Notes: generated from the sequence alone by a model not told the origin. A stretch of DNA of 64,000 bases from Lelliottia amnigena (GCA_900635465.1 LR134135.1:620001-684000); one strand, 5' to 3'. Counted from the first letter of the stretch, positions 9,263 through 20,737 are shown. Numbers and translations: made by a program.

Positions 9263-10438
9263 GTGAAATTACTACACCGTTTCTTCAGTAATGAAGCGTC
9301 CGGCGGCATTATTTTGATTATCGCCGCTGCGGCCGCGATGGTATTCGCTAACCTGGATGCGACTCAGGGTCTGTATCACGCATTTCTGGAAACGCCCGTT
9401 GAAATCCGCGTGGGTGTTCTGGAAATCAACAAGAACATGCTGCTGTGGATTAACGACGCGCTGATGGCGGTCTTTTTCCTGCTTGTGGGTCTGGAAGTGA
9501 AGCGCGAGCTGGTTCAGGGATCGCTCGCCAGCCGCCAACGCGCGGCGTTTCCAGTCATTGCAGCGATTGGCGGTATGGTCGTGCCTGCGTTGCTCTATCT
9601 GGCATTTAACTATCAGGATCCTATTGCGCGCCAGGGATGGGCTATTCCCGCAGCAACGGATATTGCGTTTGCGCTTGGCGTACTGGCGCTATTGGGCAGC
9701 CGCGTTCCGGTGGCGTTGAAGATTTTCCTGATGGCCCTGGCGATTATCGATGACCTTGGCGCTATCGTGATCATTGCGCTGTTCTACACCAGCGATCTGT
9801 CGATTCTGTCGCTGAGCGTTGCCGCAGGGGCTATCGCTGCGCTGGCGCTGCTGAACATCTTTAACGTGCGCAGAACGGGGATCTACATTTTGGTTGGCGT
9901 GGTGCTGTGGACCGCGGTATTGAAATCGGGTGTCCATGCCACGCTGGCTGGCGTGATTATCGGCTTCTTTATACCGCTCAAGGAACAGAACGGTCACTCG
10001 CCGGCCAGTCAGCTGGAACATGTCCTGCATCCATGGGTGGCGTTTATGATTCTGCCGCTTTTCGCCTTTGCTAATGCGGGCGTGTCCCTGCAGGGCGTGA
10101 CGCTTTCAGGGCTGACCTCCATGCTGCCGATGGGCATTATTGCCGGTCTGTTTATTGGTAAGCCGCTGGGCATCAGCCTGTTCTGCTGGCTGGCACTAAA
10201 GCTGAAACTCGCGTCATTACCGGAGGGGACGACTTTCCGACAGATTATGGCGGTGGGCGTGCTGTGCGGAATTGGCTTCACGATGTCCATTTTCATCTCG
10301 ACGCTGGCGTTTGCATCAATGGATCCGCAGCTCATCGTGTGGGCTAAGCTCGGTATTCTGACCGGATCGTTGCTGGCGGCGTTTGTCGGCTACGCATTAT
10401 TGAAAGTGAAATTGTCGGGGCAGGTCCAGCCGGTTTAA
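9263..10438 (+). CDS. nhaA: Na+/H+ antiporter NhaA
   Basis: 391 residues (E. coli 388), about 12 membrane helices. The ion-binding aspartates are present at the E. coli positions: Asp133 in A-T-D-I-A-F and the Asp163-Asp164 pair in A-I-I-D-D-L-G-A. NhaA exports Na+ in exchange for protons at high pH. The start ([15 protein letters not shown]) follows the RBS-like GAGAG. nhaR lies 58 bases downstream on the same strand and is the expected Na+-responsive activator. Confidence 0.98.
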   Translation: MKLLHRFFSNEASGGIILIIAAAAAMVFANLDATQGLYHAFLETPVEIRVGVLEINKNMLLWINDALMAVFFLLVGLEVKRELVQGSLASRQRAAFPVIAAIGGMVVPALLYLAFNYQDPIARQGWAIPAATDIAFALGVLALLGSRVPVALKIFLMALAIIDDLGAIVIIALFYTSDLSILSLSVAAGAIAALALLNIFNVRRTGIYILVGVVLWTAVLKSGVHATLAGVIIGFFIPLKEQNGHSPASQLEHVLHPWVAFMILPLFAFANAGVSLQGVTLSGLTSMLPMGIIAGLFIGKPLGISLFCWLALKLKLASLPEGTTFRQIMAVGVLCGIGFTMSIFISTLAFASMDPQLIVWAKLGILTGSLLAAFVGYALLKVKLSGQVQPV

Positions 10439-10496
10439 CAGGCAGGGGAAGGGCACGGGTCCCTTCCCTAAGACACTATCAGGGAGCGAAGATACG

Positions 10497-11399
10497 ATGT
10501 CTCATATCAATTACAACCATCTTTACTACTTCTGGAATGTCTACAAAGAGGGTTCCGTTGTGGGGGCGGCAGAGGCGTTATATCTGACGCCGCAGACCAT
10601 TACCGGTCAGATAAAGGCACTTGAAGAACGTCTGCAAGGGAAGCTGTTTAAACGTAAAGGGCGCGGAATTGAGCCAACCGAGCTTGGCGAACTGGTGTTT
10701 CGCTATGCCGATAAGATGTTCACGCTGAGCCAGGAAATGCTCGATATCGTCAACTATCGCAAAGAGTCGAATTTACTCTTTGATGTCGGCGTCGCGGATG
10801 CGCTCTCAAAACGCCTGGTAAGCGGTGTGCTGGACGCGGCGGTGGTAGAAGATGAACAGATCCATCTGCGCTGCTTTGAATCCACACACGAGATGCTGCT
10901 GGAGCAGTTGAGCCAGCATAAGCTGGATATCATCATTTCCGATTGTCCGATTGATTCTACGCAGCAGGAGGGGTTGTTCTCGGTGAAGATAGGTGAATGC
11001 GGGGTGAGCTTCTGGTGCATTAACCCGCCGCCGGAAAAACCGTTTCCAGCCTGTCTCGAGGAGCGACGGCTGTTAGTACCGGGACGGCGATCGATGCTGG
11101 GGCGTAAGCTGCTCAACTGGTTTAACTCGCAGGGGTTGAAAGTGGAGATCCTTGGGGAGTTTGATGATGCCGCGCTGATGAAAGCCTTTGGCGAAGCGCA
11201 TAACGCTATTTTTGTCGCGCCGACGCTGTACGCGCACGATCTTTATATCGATGAGAAGGTAACGGAGATTGGACGAGTGGATAACGTGATGGAAGAGTAC
11301 CACGCGATATTCGCTGAGCGAATGATTCAACATCCGGCGGTGCAGCGCATCTGTAACCGCGACTACTCGGCGTTGTTTACTCCGCCAGCGTCACGTTAA
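10497..11399 (+). CDS. nhaR: LysR-type transcriptional activator NhaR
   Basis: 300 residues (E. coli 301). The N terminus [13 protein letters not shown] and the LysR helix-turn-helix ([18 protein letters not shown], about 22-39) are typical of NhaR, followed by a periplasmic-binding-like effector domain. NhaR activates nhaA in response to Na+. The gene follows nhaA with a short gap containing a GGGAGCGA ribosome-binding sequence. Its stop is followed by a terminator shared with the convergent rpsT. Confidence 0.97.
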   Translation: MSHINYNHLYYFWNVYKEGSVVGAAEALYLTPQTITGQIKALEERLQGKLFKRKGRGIEPTELGELVFRYADKMFTLSQEMLDIVNYRKESNLLFDVGVADALSKRLVSGVLDAAVVEDEQIHLRCFESTHEMLLEQLSQHKLDIIISDCPIDSTQQEGLFSVKIGECGVSFWCINPPPEKPFPACLEERRLLVPGRRSMLGRKLLNWFNSQGLKVEILGEFDDAALMKAFGEAHNAIFVAPTLYAHDLYIDEKVTEIGRVDNVMEEYHAIFAERMIQHPAVQRICNRDYSALFTPPASR

Positions 11400-11402
11400 G
11401 CC

Positions 11403-11435
11403 AATAAAAAAACCCGCGTTAAGCGGGTTCTTTAA
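11403..11435 (-). terminator. Bidirectional terminator between nhaR and rpsT
   Basis: AACCCGC and GCGGGTT form a stem with a short TTAA loop. On the minus strand it is followed by a run of T (aaaaaaa on the plus strand), ending rpsT; on the plus strand it is followed by TTCTTT, so it can also end nhaR. Confidence 0.85.
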
Positions 11436-11456
11436 ACAAGCAACAACAAGTGGCGA

Positions 11457-11753
<297 letters not shown>

Positions 11754-11766
11754 TCAAAGGCCGAGG

Positions 11767-11795
11767 AATATGCCCTCTATACCTTCTTTTGTCAA
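11767..11795 (-). promoter_or_regulatory. Sigma-70 promoter for rpsT
   Basis: On the minus strand, TTGACA (11795-11790) and CATATT (11772-11767) are separated by 17 bases. This is a near-consensus sigma-70 promoter about 45 bases upstream of the rpsT TTG start. Confidence 0.75.
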
Positions 11796-11990
11796 TGGAT
11801 TTGTGCAAATAAGCGCCGTTTAAATGGCGACGCTACGTTACGTAGTGATGGCGCAGGATTCTACCAGCTTGTCTCTCTTGAATACAGTCTTTCGGCACAA
11901 AAAACGCAGTTGGCAGGCAGATTTTTTTGCTTCTTAAGATAAGGTCCATGAAATCATGGCCGCTTTCTGAAGTGAGGGAACAATCGCCAG

Positions 11991-12019
11991 TTAACGTTAA
12001 CCGCTGTACAAGGTATACT
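11991..12019 (+). promoter_or_regulatory. Sigma-70 promoter for the ribF-ileS-lspA-fkpB-ispH run
   Basis: TTAACG (11991-11996) and TATACT (12014-12019) are spaced by 17 bases, about 30 bases before the ribF ATG. The -10 is close to consensus. Confidence 0.65.
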
Positions 12020-12048
12020 TTGGCGATTTTCACTGTCTTGAGCCTGTC

Positions 12049-12987
12049 ATGAAGCTGATACGCGGCATACATAATCTTAGCCAGGCCCCTCATGGGTGCG
12101 TGCTGACAATTGGTAATTTCGACGGCGTACATCGTGGTCATCAGGCGCTGTTGCAGGGATTGCGTAAAGAGGGCCAGGCCCGTGGTCTGCCTGTTGTGGT
12201 GATGATTTTTGAGCCGCAACCGCTGGAGCTGTTTGCGGGTGATAAAGCCCCCGCTCGCTTAACGCGACTGCGCGACAAGTTGCGCTATCTGGCAGAGTGT
12301 GGCGTGGATTACGTACTGTGCGTACGTTTTGACCAACGTTTTGCTGCGCTTACGGCGCAGGCTTTCGTTGGCGATCTGCTGGTCAAACGTCTGGGCGTGC
12401 AGTTTCTTGCCGTGGGCGATGATTTCCGCTTTGGCGCTGGTCGTCAGGGGGATTTCTTGTTATTACAGAAGGCGGGTCTGGAATTCGGCTTTGATGTCAC
12501 CAGCACCATGACGTTCTGTGAAGGCGGCGTGCGTGTGAGCAGTACGGCGGTTCGCCTGGCACTCGCCGACGACCAGCTGGACGTGGCGGAGACCCTCTTA
12601 GGGCATCCGTTCTCGATTTCAGGCCGCGTTGTGCATGGTGACGCGCTAGGGCGCACAATAGGTTTCCCGACGGCGAACGTACCGCTGCGTCGTCAGGTAT
12701 CCCCGGTGAAAGGGGTGTATGCGGTTGAAGTCAGCGGGCTTGGCGATACGCTTTTGCCCGGCGTTGCCAACATTGGTACCCGCCCAACGGTTGCCGGTGT
12801 GCGTCAGCAGCTGGAAGTACATCTGCTGGACGTTGTAATGGACCTTTATGGTCGCCATATAGATGTAATCCTGCGTAAAAAAATACGCAATGAGCAGCGA
12901 TTTGCTTCGCTTGATGAGCTGAAAGCACAAATTGCGCGCGATGAGTTAACGGCCCGCGAATATTTTGGGCTATCGAACCCGGCTTAA
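12049..12987 (+). CDS. ribF: Bifunctional riboflavin kinase / FAD synthetase
   Basis: 312 residues (E. coli 313). The N-terminal nucleotidyltransferase domain carries G-N-F-D-G-V-H-R-G-H (about 22-31) and a conserved S-S-T-A-V-R; the C-terminal riboflavin kinase domain carries G-R-T-I-G-F-P-T-A-N (about 203-212). It phosphorylates riboflavin to FMN and adenylates FMN to FAD. It heads the conserved run ribF-ileS-lspA-fkpB-ispH on the plus strand and ends 37 bases before ileS. Confidence 0.98.
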   Translation: MKLIRGIHNLSQAPHGCVLTIGNFDGVHRGHQALLQGLRKEGQARGLPVVVMIFEPQPLELFAGDKAPARLTRLRDKLRYLAECGVDYVLCVRFDQRFAALTAQAFVGDLLVKRLGVQFLAVGDDFRFGAGRQGDFLLLQKAGLEFGFDVTSTMTFCEGGVRVSSTAVRLALADDQLDVAETLLGHPFSISGRVVHGDALGRTIGFPTANVPLRRQVSPVKGVYAVEVSGLGDTLLPGVANIGTRPTVAGVRQQLEVHLLDVVMDLYGRHIDVILRKKIRNEQRFASLDELKAQIARDELTAREYFGLSNPA

Positions 12988-13024
12988 CGCCTGAATGAGT
13001 TTTAAATACGGAACCGAGAATCTA

Positions 13025-15841
13025 ATGAGTGACTATAAATCGACCCTGAATTTGCCGGAAACAGGGTTCCCGATGCGCGGCGATCTCGCCAAGCGTGAAC
13101 CGGGAATGCTGGCACGTTGGACCGAAGATGACCTGTACGGCATCATTCGTGCCGCTAAGAAAGGCAAAAAATCCTTCATTCTGCATGATGGCCCTCCTTA
13201 TGCGAATGGCAGCATTCATATTGGTCACTCTGTAAACAAGATTCTGAAAGACATTATCGTGAAGTCCAAAGGGCTCACGGGTTTTGACTCGCCTTATGTG
13301 CCGGGTTGGGACTGCCACGGTCTGCCGATCGAGCTGAAAGTAGAGCAAGAATACGGCAAGCCGGGTGAGAAATTCACGGCAGCGGAGTTTCGCGCAAAAT
13401 GCCGTGAATACGCGGCCGCGCAGGTTGATGGTCAGCGTAAAGACTTTATCCGTCTGGGTGTGCTGGGCGACTGGTCACGTCCATACCTGACCATGGACTT
13501 CAAAACTGAAGCCAACATTATTCGTGCGCTGGGTAAAATCATCGGTAACGGCCACCTGCATAAAGGCGCGAAGCCTGTGCACTGGTGCGTTGACTGCCGT
13601 TCTGCGCTGGCTGAAGCCGAAGTAGAGTATTACGACAAAACGTCTCCTTCTATCGACGTGGCTTTCCACGCTGTAGATCCGGACGCGGTTAAAGCCAAAT
13701 TCGGTGTCTCTTCCGTAAACGGCCCTATTTCTCTGGTTATCTGGACCACCACGCCGTGGACGTTGCCTGCTAACCGCGCCATTTCCCTCTCTGCTGATTT
13801 CGATTATGCGCTGGTGCAGATTGAAGGGCAGGCGGTGATCCTGGCGAAAGATCTGGTTGAGAGCGTACTGAAACGTACGCACATCAAGGATTACACCGTG
13901 CTGGGTACGGTGAACGGTGCTGAGCTTGAACTGCTACGCTTTAAACATCCGTTCCTCGATTTCGACGTGCCAGCCATTTTAGGCGATCACGTCACGCTGG
14001 AAGCGGGTACCGGTGCGGTTCATACTGCTGGTGGGCACGGTCCGGACGATTACAATATCAGCCTGAAATACGGTCTGGAAATCGCGAATCCGGTTGGCCC
14101 GGACGGCGCTTATCTGCCGGGCACCTACCCGGCGCTGGACGGTATCAACGTCTTCAAAGCTAACGACATCATCGTTGACATGCTACGTACAAGCGGTGCG
14201 CTGCTGCACGTTGAGAAGATGCAGCACAGCTATCCATGCTGCTGGCGTCATAAGTCGCCGATCATCTTCCGTGCGACCCCGCAGTGGTTCATCAGCATGG
14301 ATCAGAAAGGCCTGCGCGCGCAGTCTCTGAAAGAGATCAAAGGCGTGCAGTGGATCCCGGACTGGGGCCAGGCGCGTATCGAATCCATGGTCGCCAACCG
14401 TCCTGACTGGTGTATCTCCCGTCAGCGTACCTGGGGCGTGCCTATGTCTCTGTTTGTGCATAAAGAGACGCAGGAGCTGCATCCGAATACCCTCCAACTG
14501 ATGGAAGATGTAGCCAAACGCGTTGAAGCCGACGGCATCCAGGCATGGTGGGATCTGGATTCAAAAGAGATCCTGGGCGCTGACGCCGACAATTACGAGA
14601 AAGTGCCTGACACCCTCGACGTCTGGTTCGACTCTGGCTCAACCCACTCTTCCGTAGTTGACGTGCGTCCTGAGTTCTCGGGTCACGCTGCCGATATGTA
14701 TCTGGAAGGTTCTGACCAACACCGCGGCTGGTTCATGTCATCTCTGATGATCTCTACCGCGATGAAAGGCAAAGCGCCTTACCGTCAGGTGCTGACTCAC
14801 GGTTTCACCGTGGATGGTCAGGGCCGTAAAATGTCCAAATCCATCGGTAACACCGTTTCTCCGCAGGACGTGATGAACAAACTCGGCGCGGACATTCTGC
14901 GTCTGTGGGTGGCATCAACGGACTACACCGGTGAGATGGCGGTATCGGATGAGATCCTGAAACGCGCTGCCGACAGCTATCGTCGTATCCGTAACACCGC
15001 GCGCTTCCTGCTCGCCAACCTGAACGGGTTCAACCCGGTTACCGACATGGTGAAACCGGAAGAGATGGTCGTTCTGGATCGTTGGGCGGTAGGCTGTGCG
15101 CAAGCGGCGCAGGAAGATATTCTGAAAGCCTACGAGTCTTACGACTTCCACGAAGTGGTGCAGCGCCTGATGCGTTTCTGCTCCATCGAGATGGGCTCGT
15201 TCTACCTCGACATCATCAAAGACCGTCAGTACACCGCGAAAGCCGACAGCGTGGCGCGTCGCAGCTGCCAGACCGCGCTGTTCCACATCGCAGAAGCGCT
15301 GGTTCGTTGGATGGCACCAATCATGTCCTTCACCGCAGATGAAATCTGGGCCTACCTGCCAGGCGATCGCGAGAAATACGTGTTCACCGGCGAATGGTAC
15401 GAAGGTCTGTTTGGTCTTGCTGAAACCGAAGCGATGAACGATACCTTCTGGGACGAGCTGCTGAAAGTGCGTGGCGAAGTGAACAAAGTTATCGAACAGG
15501 CGCGCGCCGACAAGAAAGTCGGTGGTTCTCTGGAAGCGGCAGTGACGTTGTACGCAGAACCAGAACTCGCCGCGAAGCTGACCGCGCTGGGTGATGAATT
15601 ACGATTTGTCCTGTTGACCTCGGGTGCTCAGGTTGCCGATTATGCACAAGCTACCGCTGATGCTCAGCAGAGCGAACTGCTCAAAGGGCTGAAAGTGGCA
15701 TTGGCAAAAGCCGAAGGTGATAAATGTCCGCGTTGCTGGCATTACACCACCGATGTCGGCCAGGTGGCGGAACACGCAGAAATCTGTGGACGCTGTGTTA
15801 CTAACATCGCCGGTGATGGCGAAAAACGTAAGTTTGCCTGA
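13025..15841 (+). CDS. ileS: Isoleucyl-tRNA synthetase
   Basis: 938 residues, identical in length to E. coli IleS with the ATG at 13025 ([11 protein letters not shown]); an upstream in-frame ATG at 12995 would add ten unsupported residues. Class I motifs are visible: H-I-G-H in [12 protein letters not shown] (about 58-67) and K-M-S-K-S (about 602-606). The C-terminal zinc site has C-P-R-C and C-G-R-C pairs. It charges tRNA-Ile and hydrolyses Val-tRNA-Ile in the CP1 editing domain. An oddity is that the editing motif reads [12 protein letters not shown], with glycine in place of the usual proline after H-T-A. The stop codon overlaps the lspA ATG by one base. Confidence 0.99.
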   Translation: MSDYKSTLNLPETGFPMRGDLAKREPGMLARWTEDDLYGIIRAAKKGKKSFILHDGPPYANGSIHIGHSVNKILKDIIVKSKGLTGFDSPYVPGWDCHGLPIELKVEQEYGKPGEKFTAAEFRAKCREYAAAQVDGQRKDFIRLGVLGDWSRPYLTMDFKTEANIIRALGKIIGNGHLHKGAKPVHWCVDCRSALAEAEVEYYDKTSPSIDVAFHAVDPDAVKAKFGVSSVNGPISLVIWTTTPWTLPANRAISLSADFDYALVQIEGQAVILAKDLVESVLKRTHIKDYTVLGTVNGAELELLRFKHPFLDFDVPAILGDHVTLEAGTGAVHTAGGHGPDDYNISLKYGLEIANPVGPDGAYLPGTYPALDGINVFKANDIIVDMLRTSGALLHVEKMQHSYPCCWRHKSPIIFRATPQWFISMDQKGLRAQSLKEIKGVQWIPDWGQARIESMVANRPDWCISRQRTWGVPMSLFVHKETQELHPNTLQLMEDVAKRVEADGIQAWWDLDSKEILGADADNYEKVPDTLDVWFDSGSTHSSVVDVRPEFSGHAADMYLEGSDQHRGWFMSSLMISTAMKGKAPYRQVLTHGFTVDGQGRKMSKSIGNTVSPQDVMNKLGADILRLWVASTDYTGEMAVSDEILKRAADSYRRIRNTARFLLANLNGFNPVTDMVKPEEMVVLDRWAVGCAQAAQEDILKAYESYDFHEVVQRLMRFCSIEMGSFYLDIIKDRQYTAKADSVARRSCQTALFHIAEALVRWMAPIMSFTADEIWAYLPGDREKYVFTGEWYEGLFGLAETEAMNDTFWDELLKVRGEVNKVIEQARADKKVGGSLEAAVTLYAEPELAAKLTALGDELRFVLLTSGAQVADYAQATADAQQSELLKGLKVALAKAEGDKCPRCWHYTTDVGQVAEHAEICGRCVTNIAGDGEKRKFA

Positions 15842-16341
15842 TGACTAAATCTTTTTGTTCAACAGGACTGCGCTGGCTATGGCTGGTGGTCGTCGTGCTG
15901 ATTATTGATTTGGGCAGCAAGTTCCTGATCCTCCAGAACTTTGCTCTGGGGGATACGGTACCGCTGTTCCCGTCACTGAATCTGCATTATGCGCGCAACT
16001 ACGGCGCGGCGTTTAGCTTCCTCGCCGACAGTGGCGGCTGGCAACGCTGGTTCTTCGCGGGTATCGCGTTGGGTATCTGCCTGGTGCTGACCGTGATGAT
16101 GTATCGCTCGAAGGCTAGCCAGAAGCTGAACAACATTGCTTACGCGCTGATTATTGGTGGCGCGCTGGGCAATCTGTTCGATCGTCTGTGGCACGGCTTT
16201 GTCGTCGATATGATCGACTTCTACGTCGGCAACTGGCACTTCGCGACGTTCAACCTGGCTGATAGCGCCATTTGCATTGGCGCGGCGATGATTGTGCTGG
16301 AAGGCTTTTTGCCAAACGCTGCCGCGAAGAAACAGGCGTAA
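15841..16341 (+). CDS. lspA: Lipoprotein signal peptidase (SPase II)
   Basis: 166 residues (E. coli 164) with four membrane helices. The catalytic aspartates lie in [16 protein letters not shown] and F-N-L-A-D-S-A-I. LspA removes the signal peptide of diacylated prolipoproteins at the lipobox cysteine in the inner membrane; clients in this window include the two small lipoproteins at 25.4-26.2 kb. It is translationally coupled to ileS by the overlapping TGATG. Confidence 0.98.
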   Translation: MTKSFCSTGLRWLWLVVVVLIIDLGSKFLILQNFALGDTVPLFPSLNLHYARNYGAAFSFLADSGGWQRWFFAGIALGICLVLTVMMYRSKASQKLNNIAYALIIGGALGNLFDRLWHGFVVDMIDFYVGNWHFATFNLADSAICIGAAMIVLEGFLPNAAAKKQA

Positions 16342-16349
16342 TCTTTATT

Positions 16350-16375
16350 GCCCGGTGAGCGTTATGCCGCCGGGC
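16350..16375. repeat. REP-like GC-rich palindrome between lspA and fkpB
   Basis: GCCCGG (16350-16355) pairs with CCGGGC (16370-16375) around an interior containing GAGCG and TGCCGC. The composition resembles the repetitive extragenic palindromes of enterobacteria. It may protect the lspA message end; no T-run follows. Confidence 0.5.
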
Positions 16376-16396
16376 TAAAACAACTGGACGATTTGC

Positions 16397-16867
16397 ATGT
16401 CTAAATCCATACAGAGCAATAGCGCGGTCCTGGTTCACTTCACGCTGAAGATGGAAGATGGTTCCACCGCTGAATCTACCCGCAACAACGGCAAACCTGC
16501 GCTGTTTCGCCTCGGTGATACCTCACTTTCTGAAGGCCTCGAACAACAGCTTTTAGGTCTGAAAGAAGGCGAGAAAAAAGCCTTTTCGCTCGAGCCGGAT
16601 GCTGCGTTTGGCGTGCCGTCGCCGGATCTTATCCAGTATTTCTCGCGTCGCGAATTTATGGACGCGGGCGAGCCGGAAATCGGCGCAATTATGCTCTTTA
16701 CCGCTATGGATGGCAGTGAAATGCCTGGCGTGATCCGCGAGATCAACGGCGATTCCATTACCGTCGATTTCAACCATCCGCTTGCCGGGCGTACCGTTCA
16801 TTTTGATGTTGAAGTGCTGGAGATCGATCCGGCACTGGAGGAAACAAATGCAGATCCTGTTGGCTAA
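16397..16867 (+). CDS. fkpB: FKBP-type peptidyl-prolyl isomerase FkpB (SlpA)
   Basis: 156 residues. The body matches E. coli FkpB closely: N-terminal FKBP core, an IF insertion domain with [12 protein letters not shown], and the C-terminal F-N-H-P-L-A-G. FkpB is a cytoplasmic SlyD-like prolyl isomerase and chaperone. The C terminus runs about seven residues beyond the E. coli protein and overlaps the start of ispH by 20 bases, which suggests coupled translation. Confidence 0.96.
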   Translation: MSKSIQSNSAVLVHFTLKMEDGSTAESTRNNGKPALFRLGDTSLSEGLEQQLLGLKEGEKKAFSLEPDAAFGVPSPDLIQYFSRREFMDAGEPEIGAIMLFTAMDGSEMPGVIREINGDSITVDFNHPLAGRTVHFDVEVLEIDPALEETNADPVG

Positions 16868-17798
16868 CCCGCGCGGTTTTTGCGCCGGCGTTGACCGCGC
16901 TATCAGCATTGTTGAAAACGCGCTGGAAATCTACGGCGCGCCTATTTATGTGCGTCACGAAGTGGTGCACAACCGCTATGTGGTTGAAAGCCTGCGTGAG
17001 CGCGGCGCGATCTTTATCGAGCAGATCAGCGAAGTGCCCGACGGCACGATCCTGATTTTCTCCGCGCACGGTGTTTCTCAGGCCGTTCGTAACGAAGCAA
17101 AAAGTCGCGATCTGACCGTGTTTGACGCGACCTGTCCGCTGGTGACCAAAGTCCATATGGAAGTCGCCCGCGCCAGCCGTCGTGGTGAAGAGTCGATCCT
17201 GATTGGTCATGCGGGGCATCCGGAAGTCGAAGGCACAATGGGTCAATACAGCAACCCGGAAGGGGGCATGTATCTGGTCGAGTCGCCGGAAGATGTATTG
17301 ACGCTCAACGTGAAAAACGACGCTAAGCTGTCGTTCATGACCCAAACCACGCTCTCCGTTGACGATACGTCAGACGTCATTGACGCTCTGCGTAAGCGAT
17401 TCCCGAAAATCGTCGGGCCGCGCAAAGATGATATTTGCTATGCCACCACAAACCGTCAGGAAGCGGTACGCGCGTTGGCTGAACAAGCTGATGTGGTGCT
17501 GGTTGTCGGTTCTAAGAACTCGTCTAACTCTAACCGTCTGGCCGAACTGGCGCAGCGTATGGGGAAAACGGCGTTTTTGATTGACGATGCGACCGATATC
17601 CAGGAAGCGTGGGTTAAAGACGTGAACTGCGTGGGCGTCACTGCTGGCGCTTCCGCGCCGGATATTCTGGTGCAAAACGTGATCAAGCGTTTGCAGGAGC
17701 TGGGCGGTGGCGAGGCAGTGCCGCTGGAAGGCCGCGAAGAGAATATCGTTTTCGAAGTGCCGAAAGAGTTACGCATCGACGCGCGAGAAGTCGAATAA
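16848..17798 (+). CDS. ispH: 4-hydroxy-3-methylbut-2-enyl diphosphate reductase
   Basis: 316 residues, the E. coli length, with the ATG at 16848 chosen because it follows GGAGG and gives [12 protein letters not shown]. The three cysteines that hold the [4Fe-4S] cluster are at residue 12, in D-A-T-C-P-L-V (about 96) and in D-D-I-C-Y-A-T-T-N (about 197). IspH makes IPP and DMAPP in the last step of the non-mevalonate isoprenoid pathway. It overlaps fkpB by 20 bases and is the last gene of the run; a terminator follows directly. Confidence 0.98.
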   Translation: MQILLANPRGFCAGVDRAISIVENALEIYGAPIYVRHEVVHNRYVVESLRERGAIFIEQISEVPDGTILIFSAHGVSQAVRNEAKSRDLTVFDATCPLVTKVHMEVARASRRGEESILIGHAGHPEVEGTMGQYSNPEGGMYLVESPEDVLTLNVKNDAKLSFMTQTTLSVDDTSDVIDALRKRFPKIVGPRKDDICYATTNRQEAVRALAEQADVVLVVGSKNSSNSNRLAELAQRMGKTAFLIDDATDIQEAWVKDVNCVGVTAGASAPDILVQNVIKRLQELGGGEAVPLEGREENIVFEVPKELRIDAREVE

Positions 17799-17807
17799 AA
17801 TACCCAA

Positions 17808-17838
17808 AATGCCAGTCACTGAATGACTGGCATTTTTT
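17808..17838. terminator. Bidirectional terminator between ispH and the LysR gene
   Basis: AATGCCAGTCA (17808-17818) pairs with TGACTGGCATT (17824-17834) and is followed by T's on the plus strand; AAAAT on the other side serves the minus strand. The stop codon of the minus-strand LysR gene (17816-17818) lies inside this stem. Confidence 0.9.
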
Positions 17839-18721
17839 CGCTCAGGTAGTTAATCATCGCTCGCATTCTGGCTGGCATATGTTTGTTACGCGTCCAAAGA
17901 AGCCAGAGATCACCCGAATAGCTACTGATAAATTCCCATTCCGGCAGTACCTGCACGATCTCCCCACACGCCAGCGCTTCACGAGCGGTAAATAGCGGTA
18001 AGCTACCAATACCCAAATGACGTTTTACGGCATCCAGCCGCACGCCCGTATGGTTGGCGGCATAGCGTCCACGCGTTTGCACAGTTTCTGTTTTCCCATG
18101 AAGTGAAAACTTCCAGCGAGAATCGGCAGGGGTTTCACCCAATGAAATACAGCTATGCGTACGCAGATCCTGCGGATGCAGCGGTATGCCTGTCCGACGG
18201 AGATATTCTGGCGTTGCGCCAATTATATGGGTCACGGGCATCAGGGCTTTGCCATACAGGCCCGGAGACGGTGTATTAGTGATTCGTAAGGCAAGATCCA
18301 CACCGTCATCAATCAGATCCATATAGCGGTCTTCAAGGCGCAGACACACATCAATTTGCGGATGACGATTGAGAAATTCCGGGATCAGTGGATGAATGAC
18401 AAATCGCCCCACCGCCTTGGGCACACTCAGCGTCAGCCTTCCTTGCGCAACGGTTTGCAGACTGCTGCCAGAATCGAGTGCTTGTTTCGCTGCCTCAAGC
18501 ATATCCAGTGCGTGTTCATATACCGATTTCCCGGTTTCGGTAAGCGCCAGCTTACGCGTGGTTCGATGCAGCAGTTTGCCGCCCATCTCTTGTTCCAGCC
18601 GCGAGACGCAGCGGCTCATTGCGGACGGCGTGGCACCGACAATTCGGGCAGCAGCAGAAAAGCTCCCGTGTTCAATAATGGCAACAAAGGTCGCAAGATC
18701 GGGAAGCAATGTCGCTTTCAT
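17816..18721 (-). CDS. LysR-family transcriptional regulator
   Basis: 301 residues with an N-terminal winged helix-turn-helix (F-S-A-A-A-R-I-V-G-A-T-P-S-A-M-S-R, about 21-37; R-L-E-Q-E-M-G-G-K-L-L-H-R-T-T-R-K) and a periplasmic-binding-like effector domain. It belongs to the large CrgA/YafC/DsdC-like LysR branch; the effector is unknown. It is divergent from the alanyl-tRNA editing gene with a 92-base gap, the usual geometry for a LysR regulator and its target. E. coli K-12 has no such gene between ispH and dapB, so this is accessory content. Composition is not obviously foreign. Confidence 0.9.
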   Translation of the reverse strand: MKATLLPDLATFVAIIEHGSFSAAARIVGATPSAMSRCVSRLEQEMGGKLLHRTTRKLALTETGKSVYEHALDMLEAAKQALDSGSSLQTVAQGRLTLSVPKAVGRFVIHPLIPEFLNRHPQIDVCLRLEDRYMDLIDDGVDLALRITNTPSPGLYGKALMPVTHIIGATPEYLRRTGIPLHPQDLRTHSCISLGETPADSRWKFSLHGKTETVQTRGRYAANHTGVRLDAVKRHLGIGSLPLFTAREALACGEIVQVLPEWEFISSYSGDLWLLWTRNKHMPARMRAMINYLSEKMPVIQ

Positions 18722-18813
18722 TTGTGTTTCTCAGGCAAAAGTTCATTGTTTAAGAGGCTAATTATCAACGTTCACGTATTGAATATACTGTCATGATTAA
18801 GAGGAGAACAACC

Positions 18814-19443
18814 ATGACAGAGCGTCTTTATTACACCAAAGATATGACAGCGGGCCGGGCGCAGATCGTGCGTTGCACCGAGGAGCAGGATGGTCGCTAT
18901 GCCATTGAGCTGGATCGGACCCTTTTCCATCCACAGGGCGGTGGGCAACCGGCGGACAAAGGCTGGATAGCTGGGGTCACGGTAGAAGAGGTTGTTCAGC
19001 GTGGCGAGAATATCGTGCACATTCTGGCGCGTTCGCTTGCCAGGGGCGAAGTGGATATCCAGATCGATGCCGCAGTGAGAGATCTTCATTCCCGCTGGCA
19101 TACGGCTGGTCATCTGATTGGCTATGCCGGGGAGCGCTTTGGCTGGCGTCCGGTAAAAGCTCACCACTGGCCAGGCGAAGGGCGGATCACGTTCATACCG
19201 GGTGAAGACGGTGCTGCACCCAGTGCCGACATGTTCAAAGAACGTATCGATGGCTGGCGATCCGAGAAACTCATGCGTAACGTGGAAATGGACGAAGGCC
19301 GCAGGAAAGTGTGGTTTGGCGATTTACCGGCCTATTTATGTGGCGGTACCCATATTTCCGATCTCAGTAAACTGGGAGAGGTGGAGATAAGTAACGTTAA
19401 GCAGAAAAAGGGACAGCTCATCGTGAGTTATCGCGTTCTGTGA
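18814..19443 (+). CDS. Free-standing alanyl-tRNA editing protein (AlaX-like)
   Basis: 209 residues. The AlaX/AlaRS editing fold is visible: an N-terminal segment with H-P-Q-G-G-G-Q-P-A-D (matching the AlaRS F-Y-P-x-G-G-G-Q motif), the zinc-binding H-x-x-x-H in W-H-T-A-G-H-L, and the distal C-G-G-T-H (C-x-x-x-H). Such proteins deacylate Ser-tRNA-Ala or Gly-tRNA-Ala in trans in the cytoplasm. I chose the ATG at 18814 because AGAGGAG lies ten bases before it; an ATG at 18793 would place that signal inside the coding region. It is divergent from a LysR regulator that may control it. Confidence 0.9.
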   Translation: MTERLYYTKDMTAGRAQIVRCTEEQDGRYAIELDRTLFHPQGGGQPADKGWIAGVTVEEVVQRGENIVHILARSLARGEVDIQIDAAVRDLHSRWHTAGHLIGYAGERFGWRPVKAHHWPGEGRITFIPGEDGAAPSADMFKERIDGWRSEKLMRNVEMDEGRRKVWFGDLPAYLCGGTHISDLSKLGEVEISNVKQKKGQLIVSYRVL

Positions 19444-19580
19444 TGCTGTTCCGCTCTCGGCTCGAATCATGCCTTTTACTGATATCTCTCCCTGTTTATC
19501 ATAAAATTCTAATTATCGGCGTTTTAGATGGCAGCCTTCTCAAAGGCTGGTTAATCTGAAAACGATTTACATACTTTTAA

Positions 19581-20417
<837 letters not shown>

Positions 20418-20470
20418 GTTTATTTACCCTTCGTGATGTGGTTATTGTAGTCATAATTAATTGATTACAC

Positions 20471-20499
20471 AGGGCAATAATTTATTGCCCTTTTATTTT
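20471..20499 (+). terminator. Intrinsic terminator after dapB
   Basis: GGGCAATAA pairs perfectly with TTATTGCCC across a one-base T, so the real loop opens inside the AT core. It is followed by TTTTATTTT, 54 bases after the dapB stop. Confidence 0.87.
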
Positions 20500-20579
20500 A
20501 ACCATTCCAATTCAAATTCTATGTGTAATATGTTTTTTAATACGATTTATTCATTTTTTTTGTTGCGTTACTGTGAATT

Positions 20580-20595
20580 TTGACCATTTGGTCTG
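20580..20595 (+). promoter_or_regulatory. RutR-like operator upstream of carAB
   Basis: TTGACCATTTGGTCTG matches the palindrome TTGACCA-NN-TGGTCAA except at its last bases. RutR binds this position in the E. coli carAB promoter and responds to uracil. Confidence 0.65.
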
Positions 20596-20636
20596 GTTTT
20601 TACCGTGGCACGCTGCCGAAATCAATTAAACTCCGT

Positions 20637-20652
20637 GTACAAACGTTTTCCT
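20637..20652 (+). promoter_or_regulatory. PurR-like operator upstream of carAB
   Basis: GTACAAACGTTTTCCT contains the central AAACGTTT of the PurR box (ACGCAAACGTTTTCGT). E. coli carAB is also PurR-controlled; the flanks here match only partly. Confidence 0.45.
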
Positions 20653-20737
20653 CCGTGATTTGGTTGATCTTTTTATCGATTAAGACCCTTTGTTATCACC
20701 AGGTGGCTAAAAGAATACGTAAAATATCCGTTTTCAG

